From the NCBI GenBank assembly GCA_036897485.1, contig JAYMTF010000703.1, positions 1 to 31,383 of the forward strand: a DNA stretch of 31,383 bases, given 5' to 3'. Shown here in pieces: positions 8,752 to 20,700 of this stretch. Numbering within the stretch: the first letter of the stretch is position 1; the number at the start of each line of letters is the position of its first letter. The notes beneath the pieces are model-generated. The model searched no databases, was not told the DNA's origin, and saw only the letters and a program-made list of their open reading frames with translations. This DNA is from Pelargonium nanum. Its lineage: Eukaryota > Streptophyta > Magnoliopsida > Geraniales > Geraniaceae. The position numbers were made by a program, and so were the translations under genes.

Positions 8752-11700
8752 ATGGCTTCTTCAAGTTCCGGAGCCTCCATTCCCGTTTCAGGTAGCTTCA
8801 ATCTCCGCATTTCGCCTCTCAATTTCTCAATTTTGTTAATAATTTGCTCGCCTCTTGTTCTCCAGAGGCGGTTCAGGTTTTGGTGTCGTCGCTCGCCGAT
8901 GATTCTCTCTCCGTCAGGGAAGCTTCCATGGCCTCGCTCAAGGACATCGCTCTCCTGTAACTAGCTCTCTTCGTTAGCTTGTAACTGTGTTTATTTACTT
9001 GTAAGCTTGATGAGACTGCAATTTATGGATTCCTTGTGGTGGTTGCATGTTGTAGGAATCCGCTTCTGGTTCTGGACTGTTGCTCTGTTGTTTCTCGAGG
9101 AGGACGCCGAGTACTTCTCTCTGCCTTTGTTGAGTTTTTGCGTGAATTGCTTTATGAATTGATGTGGTGTTCTAATGTGATGTTGTTTTTCAGAGGTTTG
9201 GGAACATGGCTGGCATTTTCCAAGTTATGGCTTTCGGTGTCAGTGCATTAGACACTAGAGATGTTGATCCCGGTTTTATGATCAAGCTTGCTAAGATTGC
9301 CACAGCTGAGATCATCTCCTCCAAGGTATTTTGTTACTCCTATTACCATTAGACACTCCCTAGTTACCTTTGCAGCAAATTCTCAACTTATAGTTATTAA
9401 GTTTCATTGTTATTTAGTTGATGGATCAATTTAATTGGTAGCATCTCGTGACTAAAAAGGATTTGCTACTTAGTGATTTATGCACAAGTAACTTTGGCCA
9501 TCACAAATGTCTCTTTTGGATGTTATGGTTGATTGCTTCATTCAATTCTCTTCATGTGCTGATATTTTCACAAATTACCTTGTACCTCATCCTCATGTTT
9601 AGTTATGCATTTTTTTTTGTCTGCTACAATATCTATAAATCATTTGTACTGTTCACCTTGGTGCAGGAACTGAATACTGACTGGCAAAGGGCTGCAGGTG
9701 GCCTACTTGTTTCAATAGGATCACATATGCCTGACCTAGTAAGTTTTGTCACTTGTTTTACTTGTGAACAATTTCAGTTGCAGGAAACATGATAATAACT
9801 TTACGCACTTACATACTTGTCTGTATGTTGCACATCGTGTCAGACTGTGCCTTGTTGAACTTATACAGATTCATTACATTATATAACATGAGTGGTGTAT
9901 CTATTCCTAAGTTTTTATCTATTTTTCTACAATGACTTCTTATAAAGTTACAAAAATTTGAATGGAATGTATTAATGCTACATGCCCCAAATATTATACA
10001 AAAATATTTGTATAAAGTGATGTGTCAATTAATGGGACATGGCACATCAATTTTTTTTATTGATGACTAGACCAAATTACAATACGCCACGTGTACAATA
10101 TGTTTTATAAACCGGGTGCTCTGCGCGGGTGGTGGTATCATATATGTCGGATTGTTATTCGTTGAAATTTAATTTTGAACTATAATATATATCTGCCACG
10201 TCGATTGACACATCACTTTGTTCAAAATATGGGACATTTAGCTGTTTCCCTTCTGGAGCATGTTGCCATGATTCCACAAGATTGTCTGGTGCATGTTAGA
10301 TGTTAAAAGAGAGGCAGTATGGTGATGGTGATGGTGATGGTGAAGACAACAACAACTATGATTATTATTTGACACATCAAGTTGTTGGATAACACACACT
10401 CTTTAGTGTTGCCTAATATTCTCGTCTCTTGTATTATCCATATAAGAAAAGTTTTCCTGGAAATCTGCTGCTGCCTTTCATGATTCCATTTCTTTCCTTT
10501 CTTCTCACTGATACATGACATATGGACTGTAATTTAACTTATCTAAATTATTAACCCTATTGCATTCTGTGTTTTATTTCACGATGAAAATGCAAATTTT
10601 CTCTCATTTAGATTAACAGAGTATGTAACTTTTGTTCCATTTTTAATTTTGCAGATGATGGAAGAGATATTTCTCCATTTTACTGGGCCAAATTCAGCTC
10701 TGCCAGCTATGGTTCAAATACTTGCAGATTTTGCTTCTGCTGATGGTTAATAACTCACCCCACCTTTTTCATTGTGCTCTGCAAGTAGCTTGAAGTCTGT
10801 CCAGGTTATTGGAATTTATGCGAAAAACTGAATTATCTGTTGTACTCTTCAATTCAATTGAAGCTTTGCAGTTCACTCCACGACTAAAAGACATACTAGC
10901 ACGAGTTCTGCCCATCCTTGGAAACGTGCGAGATGGCCATCGACACATTTTTGCAAATGGTATGGTGATTTTTTATAGCCTCATTGTTGCTCTTTTGTAG
11001 CATCAGGTTGAGTTTCTGTAGTGTTGTTACTCATAATTTATTCACACAACTCTTTATGATACCTTCGAGTTGTTTGTTTTGGCCTGTTGAATCAGGATGG
11101 GGCGTATGGTTCATTGAGTCCAACTCTGTAAAACTATTGCTTGATTTGTTGGGTGTCTAAATACCTTCTGCTGACCCAACACCTGCATTACATATTGATT
11201 TAATGGGTACACCCTTTTGTTTTATAATCAAAGGATGTTTGTGTTCATATTATATCAAGAAGATAAGATAAAGAGATGAATTCCATTATCCCGTACCAAT
11301 TTCCCCCTACATTAAACCCTCAAAGCAATGTAAGTTGAAGAACTAATGAGATTATGCCATAACCTCTGGTCAAGTATCCTTCCTTTTTTAATAGAAAATC
11401 ATTATTATCTCCCTTTTATTACGAATTTTTAAAGGGTGAGCCTTGATGTAACAGTTGGGTTTTTGCCTGGTGACCTTGGGGTCACGGGTTTGAGTAAGGG
11501 AAACAACTTCTCTGCGAAAGTAAGGGTAAGACTGCATACTTAAAAATGAGACCAAACAATGATGGGATCCTTGTGCACTGGGCCGCCATTTATTAGGAAA
11601 TCGTAGGATACATATGTTATTTAGATTACAAAATTTGCTGCAATTAATGGTTGATTGGTCAGGGGGCGCTAGTTGGTTAGTTGATCTACACTTGGCTTTC

Positions 11701-14700
11701 TTTTCTTATAATAATTTAAAGTGTTTGATGTGCAGTTTCAACTGAATATTGTTATGCTCAATTTTCTCTCCCCTTCTCTGTCCCTCGGATATGTTTTTAT
11801 TTATTTATTTTCTACTTTTATAGATACTCTTGTTTATCCTTTTATAAGCATCCAGCAAATATGAAGTAACACATGCACAAACTTTTTTCAGCTTTTAAGT
11901 GTTGGTGTCAGGCTGCATGGCAATATTATATCGATCTCCCTTCATATTCACCTCCTGATGGTGACGTCATGTGAGACCAATTTTCGCTATTCCAAGTTGT
12001 ATATTCAATTGTCTAAACTGGTGCCTTAAAAAAATTCTGGTTGAAATTGATGTGTCATTTAGTGCAGGTCATTTCTGAATTCAGCTTTTGAGCTCCTATT
12101 GAGAGTTTGGGCGACTTCACGTGATTTGAAGGTTTAATGGCTTTTTCTTCTCATCTATTCTCCCTGTTTGAGTCATTGTCTTTTATTACAAACGTACCTT
12201 TATATTGATTCTAAATTTACCTCTTATGAAGTTGAGTTTCACGAGGAAATTTTGTTTTTAATATTGTGTTTGTGTACCCCAACAATTTTCTATACACTGT
12301 TCTGAGACATAATTCTAAAATTCAGCAAGAACGGCATAGGGATAGAAGTGACAAATCTTTCTCCTTCCTATTCACATGGTTTGATGATATACTTCATTGC
12401 AGTGGTATATATTTTTATGTTACTTAAATATGCATTTTTGATACAAGAGTATTGTTATAAACAAATTGATATGGAGTCTATGGAAATAGTCTTAGTGCCA
12501 CATGTGTCCTAGGAACAAAGAAACCTTTTAGTCTTTTACTGTAACTTTAATAACGGTTCTTGATATTTTCGTATGGTATGCAGTTAATTTTATGGCTGCA
12601 ATGTAATCTTCTTGCGCTCCCTCACAATTTTATCAGGGGGATTTTGGTGTGGACTTAAGTTAATTCTTGTTTGCAATAGGTCCGGACATCTTCTGTGGAG
12701 GCATTGGGTCAGATGGTTGGTTTGATTACCCGATCCCAGTTGAAGGCTGCTTTGCCAAGACTTGTTCCTACTATTCTGGAATTGTAAGATTACTTTTTTA
12801 TATAATATCCATTGTGTTTGAGCTTGTGTGTGTTTTGCGCGTACATAGATCATCGATTATGTATCGGCACATACCAATGGACTGATATGCCTTTCTTTCT
12901 TGGTATTCTGTGACAAGGTATAAAAAGGAACAGGATATAGCACTTCTGGCAACTCGTAGTCTCTATAATGTCTTAAATGCCTCTTTAATGTCAGAAAATG
13001 GTCCTCCTTTGCTTGATTTTGAGGTACATAGTTATTTCTTTTTGTCAATCCAGTGAATTTAGCTTCTTGATTTTGCACCTGTGTTTCACAATAATATCGA
13101 GGTTTCCCTGAAAATAAGTAATTCCATTTAATTATTAGGAAAATAATTAAGTATAAATAATTAGGACCATGAGGTGAAGAACAACAAAAACTGTTTTTAC
13201 AATATACGAATGCAGCATAGAGTTTGAAAATCTTCACATTGGGAAAGATTAATTTGTCAGTTAAGTCACAAGTGCTCTATTATGTTCACTCTTCATTTTT
13301 GGTTCGTGTATCTCATGGTCTGATTTGGTTTTGTAGTTAGGGTTAGCTTAGAACACTTCCTGTGATTTACTCGGAACAGTCTGTTTTTCCCTTATAGACT
13401 ATAGTGTCATTCTGAGATTTTGAAGAAGTATAATGCTTGTTTGATTGCAATAACATAAGATTGAGAGCTAGAACATGCTAGGGATCAGGATTCAATTTGT
13501 TGGGGAACTTTCAGAAATTATGGACTTCGTAATAGCTGAAAACATGAGACCGTGAATCTGCTAGAATTGAACATGTAACTGGTCTACTATGTTCTTGTTT
13601 GTTTTTATCTTAGAATGTGAATATGCCAATGGAAATACATTATTGGTTCTGCTTTATCATTCTTATTTATACAGTGTTATATATCGTAGGATCTCACAAT
13701 TATTCTATCAACACTTCTCTCAGTGGTTTGCATAAATAATGACAGCAAAGAGCATACAAATTTTTCAATGGGCTTGAAGGTATAACTATGATTTTTTCGC
13801 CAAACTTGCTCTAGATAATTTTATTGTTATCTTGTTGTTACAGTCAGTTACCATATTGTTCTTGATCTTCTAGCTGCTACTATCCTTAAACTTTAACTAT
13901 GCAAAAGGTCTTTACTTAAATTTTTTCTACATAGATTCTGATTGTTCTTTCTTGAATCAGTTAGTGTTTCTTCAGGCAATTGGATGCCCCTTGCTTGATG
14001 TTTTGAATTCAACATGTGAAGCCAATGATTTTTTCCTAACCCACATGATGAATTTTTTTTATATCACTCCATCCTGTCCCAAATGAGTGTTCTATTTGTC
14101 TTGCATTTTTGTCCCGAAATAGGTATTGTTTCCTTTTCAGGAAGTTAGTTATGCATGAATTACCAATAATATTCCTATAATAAGTTAGTTAGTATCCCTT
14201 GAGTTTGTTACGACACATGTTCATGGTGTTACAAGAGAAAATAAACAACATTAACTAACTCTTCCATAATTTTTCTCAAAATAGAAACCAATACTCTCAT
14301 TTTGGGACAGGTAGTAGTATTTACTCATATTTTTTTCCATCTCTGTTTGGTTTTCTCCTTTTGCTCTCTTTTAATTTCTTTTTCCTTGTGTGCCAGACAT
14401 ATAATGAAGTTCAGCGTTGCTTTCTGACAGTTGGTTTGGTATACCCCGAGGATTTGTTTATGTTCCTACTAAATGTGAGTGCCACTTCCAGGCTAGATAG
14501 GCTTTGTTTATATTATTTCTTGCGAAGCGAACATTATTTATTAGGTTTTGTATTGAAGTGTTGAATTGGTGTAGTAATTCATTGGGGCTTTGAGAATATC
14601 TGTTATTTTGATATTCCATCTCTTTCTTTCTGTTTATTTCTGATACCAGAAATGTAAGTTGAAGGAAGAACCTTTGACCTTTGGTGCACTCTGTGTCCTA

Positions 14701-17700
14701 AAGCATCTGTTGCCCAGGTTTCTTCTGTTCCATGACTTGTGTTCCCCTATAGTTTCTTGTCCTTTTTTTTTTTTTCATTTCCTCACTCGGCATCGGTTTC
14801 TGAATTTTTCACTTGGAGGCTGTCTGAAGGATGGCACAGTAAAAGGCCTTTACTTGTTGAAGCAGTAAAATTCTTGCTAGATGAGCGAAGTTTAGGTGTC
14901 CGAAAGGCACTTTCCGAGGTATGATACTGAAGACATGATCCTAACCGGTCTTAAATTGTTTATCAAAAAATTATCTGATTCATTTCTGATATGCTATCTT
15001 GGTGGTAGTTGATCGTGGTTATGGCTTCTCACTGTTTCTTGGTCGGTCCGTCTGGTGAATTGTTTGTTGAGTATCTTGTACGGCATTGTTCTCTGTCGGA
15101 TCAGGAGAGTAATAATCTTGAGCATTCCAAGGTAAGCTTTGTGTCAAGTGGGATTATAATCCATTCCAGCACAAGAGATTTGAGGTTTTACACTGGGACA
15201 TATATTTGATCTCATTTGTAAATTCTTTACGTATTGTGATATTATGTGGGATGAGAGCGTCCTAAATGAATAGGCGTAGCTGTCAATTCTGCATTATCAA
15301 TATACTGTGCCAGCCACTGCATTTTTGAGTTTTAGATGCCTCATGTTTCCTTGAAAATTTCTATTTTTGTCACACTGTATGCATTTTGTTTTTCCAGGCA
15401 AAGGTTGCGGCAGTTTGCCCTACTGAGCTAAGAGCAATTTGTGAAAAGGGTCTTCTTTTGCTAACCATCACAATTCCTGAAATGGAGGTACAGATCATCA
15501 AGTACATTATTGAATTTTTAATTGTGATTGCACTTTTTGGTGGATTTGCTTGAAATATTTGTTCTCTTACAAATCGAAGGCTTAAACATAAAAAAAAATC
15601 TTAGTTGATTTGATGTTTTCTGCAGCATATTCTTTGGCCTTTTCTATTGAAGATGATTATACCACGGGCTTATACTGGTGCAGTTGCCACGGTAGGATGT
15701 TTTAACATCTTCATTTATTTTTCATAATAATGCAGGGAGTTGATTTAATAACCTTAGACTCTGATTGTTCCTTTTGACCCATGCTTCTAGTTCTTATGTG
15801 TGTTTTGTCTGAATGCATTTCTACCTCTTTTTTGGGTTTGGGATGAGTGTATTTCTGAACTTTATGCATTCATTTTGTATGAGTGTCACTGGTGGCACAA
15901 ATTTATAGCACCGTGCTGAATATTTATTTCACGTTACACGTTTTCTGCAATTACAGGTTTGCAGATGCATCTCAGAGTTGTGCAAACATAAATATTCACA
16001 TAACATTGATATTATTGGTGAGTGTAAAGCTCGGGCCGATCTTCCTAATCCTGAGGTACGATTTGTACTGGTATATATAGTGTGTTTGATATTTTTATTT
16101 CCTTGTTTATGCTTTGAAATAGATATCATATATTAACATCAATTTTATATACATGCATTTAGGAGCTTTTTGCCCGCTTGGTGGTGCTCTTGCATGATCC
16201 TTGTGCAAGGGAGCAGATGGCATCTCATATTTTGACTGTAAGTATCTGCTATCAGCTATACTTCATTAGTCTAAAGGTAAATATTGATATTTGAAGACAT
16301 TCTAGTTGAGGTGCGCCCTGTCGTCTTATTTGACTCAAATAAATTAATCTCAAATAATGAATACTTGTAAGGTTCAGGATCCATGAAACACTGCACACAT
16401 CATTTCAAACTTTGAAGTTGGTCAGATTCTCTGTGTTGCAATTTTTTTGTGGCCACATTGTAGCAAGTACAATGCATCATTAGCAGTTTTCTTACCAAAC
16501 AAAAACATGACAAGGGGTCCAAGGGGACACCACTATGGTTAGAGTCATAAATATTGGAGGTCTCAAGTTTGAACCTGGTGTGGGGTTACAAGGAGGGGGT
16601 GGGGGAGGCTACTCTCTGCTGTGTAAGGAAAGACTTTGGGGGGTAATCTATTATTTTTTTCTTCTTTCAGAAATGAGAATCTATATTTAAACTGGAGGTT
16701 TTAGGTTATAATACTCTCTAAATAATAATAATTTGAGTAATGTATTCGGTATTCCTATTCCTGAGTGATCAAATGACTGCTTTGCTTCTCTTTGTTCTTG
16801 CAGGTTCTTTGCTATCTGGCACCCCTCTTTCCGAAGAATATCAACTTGTTTTGGCAAGATGAGGTATAAATCAGCAGTCAAAGTTGAGACAAGAATGGAA
16901 AACATGCATGTCAAGGCTGGGAGTTTCAGTCTCTAATGAATAATAAAATCCTTTTTGGTGACCAATGAAATAACTTTCAGAAACTAATGAAATTTTCTGG
17001 CTACAAATTGTTTATTTCTTGCAATAATTGTATGGATGTATCAGCGCCTGTAATTCTTACATTGAGAATCACTGAAAAGTTATATACTATGTATCTTCCT
17101 ATTGTTTAGACGTATGTAACTCAAAATTATACTCCCTCCGTCCCACAATGAGTGTCCTGTTTCTCTTTCATTTTCCCCCAAAATGAGTGTCCTCCTATTT
17201 TAGGAAGTTAGTTATGCATGAATTACCATTATTATATCTATAATAAGTTAGTATCTTTTGAGTTTGTTAGAACACATCTATGAGGATACAAAAGTAAAAT
17301 GTACAAACACAAACTAACTTTCCTTAATTTTTCTCAAAAAGAAACAAGGACACTCATTTTGGGAGGGGAGGAGTATCTTGTATGCTTTTGTACCTTATAA
17401 TATCTTTTATACATCATTAGTAAAATAAAAAATTACACTGTGATTATGCCGTTTTCTTTTTATTTTATCGTCTTTGCAGATTATGTACTTAAGAATCTAA
17501 TTGGTTTTTGTGTTTGCTAAGCGCTAGATTCCAAAAATGAAGGCATATATTTGCGACACCGAAGACCTAAAGCAGGATCCTTCTTATCAAGAGACGTGGG
17601 ACGATATGATAGTCAATGTAAATTTTATTGACCTTTTAATAATTAGTAGTTCATGTTTCTCTCTGCTTTTTTGTGTAACTCGATTATGTGGTCTGAAATT

Positions 17701-20700
17701 TGGGCTATATTTGACTTGGTTAGGATGTGATGTTGGAAACTTAGAAATGGATGCTTTTAACTTTTTACTTAGATTATGAAGACTCCTTTTTCTTTGGGTG
17801 ATAGTTCCTTGCAGAAACATTGGATGTAATTCAAGATGCGGAATGGACGATTTCTCTTGGAAATACCTTTTCGAAACAATATGAACTTTATACATCTCAC
17901 GATGAACATTCCGCCCTTCTCCATCGGTATCTTTTCTTTCATATATTCAATAAAGTGATATCAAACTTAGGCAAAGTGAATAAAAAATGATTGGTGTGAA
18001 GATTTTTAACCTTGTCCTGTATGATACAGATGCCTGGGAGTGTTGCTTCAGAAAGTCGATGACAGGGGTTATGTTCGTGATAAGATTGATAGGATGTACA
18101 CGGAAGCTAATATCTCTATTCCAACCAATAGGCTTGGTCTGGCAAAAGCCATGGGATTGGTATAGCAGAGCTTATAGTTTTCCGACATCTATGTCTCTCT
18201 TCTTAGTTCTTTTATTACTATTAATTTATTATTATATCTTTTTCATCTTTATGACATATGGTTTTCAATTCTTATAGGTTGCAGCATCCCATTTGGATAC
18301 TGTATTGGACAAGCTGAAAAACATTTTAGATACTGTGGGGAAAAGCATCTTTCAAAGGTGAATGTGGGACTTTTTGGTTTAAAATATATGTTCTGGTTGA
18401 GATTGAGAGGAATGCTCCATTTCTCATTGCATGTTCTTGTTTGAGAAAAGGCTTAGTTTGTTGTAGTTGAAGATTTTGTAGCTTCACCTATTGCAGATTC
18501 ATGTCGTTCTTCTCTGATGGTCGCAAAATGGTAGAATCTGATGATATACATGCTGCTTTGGCTCTAATGTATGGATATGCTGCAAGATACGCTCCATCAA
18601 CTGTTATTGAAGCCAGAATAGATGCGCTTGTTGTATGACATCTTGATCTTTGAGCTGCTTATAGTTCTCCATGGTTCTATAGACATTCTTCTGTTTCATT
18701 TTGTTTCTGCTACTCTGGTCTCTGATTACTACTGAACTAAGGAATCTCCCTTCTTTAATTTTGGGATAATGAGTTCTTGAAAACTTATGACAATTCAAGG
18801 AACTCATACATTCTATAAATAAATAATTGATGTATTTTTTCCTGCTACATATTTGATTTTGAACTTAACCTATGTACTTCGGTAGAGCCCATTTTTGTTA
18901 TGGGTTAATATATTAAGAAAGATGCTAGGGACTAAAATGTGTGATTAACTGTATGATTATGTTTCCTTGTGCAAATTATTATGTAGGGGTCTACAAAGAA
19001 CATTAATGACTAATAAGTTAGTTTAGTTAAGTTTGATATATCTTTATGATAATGAGATACTTTCACAGAGAAAATCATTAGTAATACATAGAAATGTAGA
19101 TAAATTCTTCTTCTTCTTCACAAATACAATTATGGTCACTTCTACATTATCTAGTAAGCTCTGATTTTAATTAGTTGTCTCATGTATCTCATTCTATCTT
19201 TCTCGTTTGATTACAAATGCTTATTCACGCGCCAAATGTTATTTGCTTACTTCCAGGGGACTAATATGCTTTCACGGCTTCTTCACGTACGGAACCCTAC
19301 TGCAAAACAGGCTGTCATTACTGCAATTGATTTACTAGGTTTGTAATATGAACCATTAGGACTGGCTTTCAATATCATTGGAAGCATTACTTTTTAGTGG
19401 AAGCGATATTTGAAACATCACTATATATTACTCCTCTCCCAAAATGAGTATCCACTTTTCCATGTTTGTAAGAATAAGTATATGTTGGTTATGGTCGAAC
19501 TTTCCCATTTAAACCACCGTGTGCTCTTGCCGTAACAAATTCAGGACTTCTAACTAACTTATCTTAGGTATATTGGTGATAATTCATGCATAATTAACTA
19601 ACTAAAAAGAGAAGTGGAAACTCATTTTAGGACAGAGAAAGTATATACAATTTATTGAATAGGTATCATTAAAAGCTTATGTGCGAGGATGAATTGAGTC
19701 ATGCAGCATTCTAGGTGCCAAATAAAAGATTTGACTTTCTTTAAGGTCATTGAATGATATGGCATATCTTTGTGTGAGAGACATTTTTTTGGGGTGTGTG
19801 TATGATTGTTTTCCTCTTCATTTTCCATTTCCCGAAACTTGGGCAATAGGTGGTTGGGCTGTCATACCCTGATCTTGTTGCTTGAAGGCACTCTTTGTTA
19901 ATAGTTTTTGCACTTAATATCTGCATCACGCTCAATTCACGCAATCCAAGAGCCTGCTGTCATAATTATTGTCATATTGTACTACCTTTTTTTTTCTTCT
20001 TCTTTTAGGAATATTCTTCTCTTTCATCATCTCTGTTTTGCATAGATTTAGAGTTAATTTCTCTTTTTCTAGAAGATGTGGAAGCCAGTCCAATTTACAT
20101 GTCATATGTGTTGTAATCTACTCTCGCAAATAGTCTGGATATCTAATTTGTACTGTCAATATGCTTTTATTTTTAATTTTCTGCATAGCGTATCATTTAT
20201 AACATGGACATATATTATATGATGATGAGCAATCACATGAAGCTGATAGCATTGGTGTAATCTTGCTAATGCAGGTCGTGCTGTCATTAATGCAGCAGAA
20301 AGCGGCGCGTCATTTCCATTGAAAAAAAGAGACCTATTGCTCGACTATATATTGACTCTTATGGGTAGGGATGACAATGATGGTTTTGCTGATTCCAGTC
20401 TTGAACTTTTGCACACACAGGTGTGTCCATTGCACTGGAGTGATTATTTAATGGGTTATCAGTTTTCGAACTCTTTTTGTATGCTCTGTTAATACTGGTG
20501 TTTGTGCAGGCCCTTGCTTTAAGTGCCTGCACTACCTTGGTCTCTGTGGAGCCTAAGCTAACAATTGAAACCAGAAACCTTGTTATGAAGGTTGGGATTC
20601 CTGATTGTTATTATGCATTTTGACCACCGTATATCTATTCCCTTAAATTTGTTTCTGATTGTTTTGAACACATTCTAAATTTTGACAGGCTACCTTAGGC

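Larger units (their letters stand above)
9739..10654 (+). other. SGR6 intron 5 (916 bp)
   Basis: This long intron lies between the exons ending SIGSHMPDL and starting MMEEIFLHF. It contains a MITE-like inverted-repeat element at 9977-10242 and a GGTGAT microsatellite at about 10318-10344. Nothing else is recognisable; its open frames have no coding character. Confidence 0.8.

Noticed and set aside
12857-13237. 126-codon minus-strand frame across SGR6 exon 11
   Set aside because: It overlaps a confirmed SGR6 exon on the opposite strand and shows no domain.
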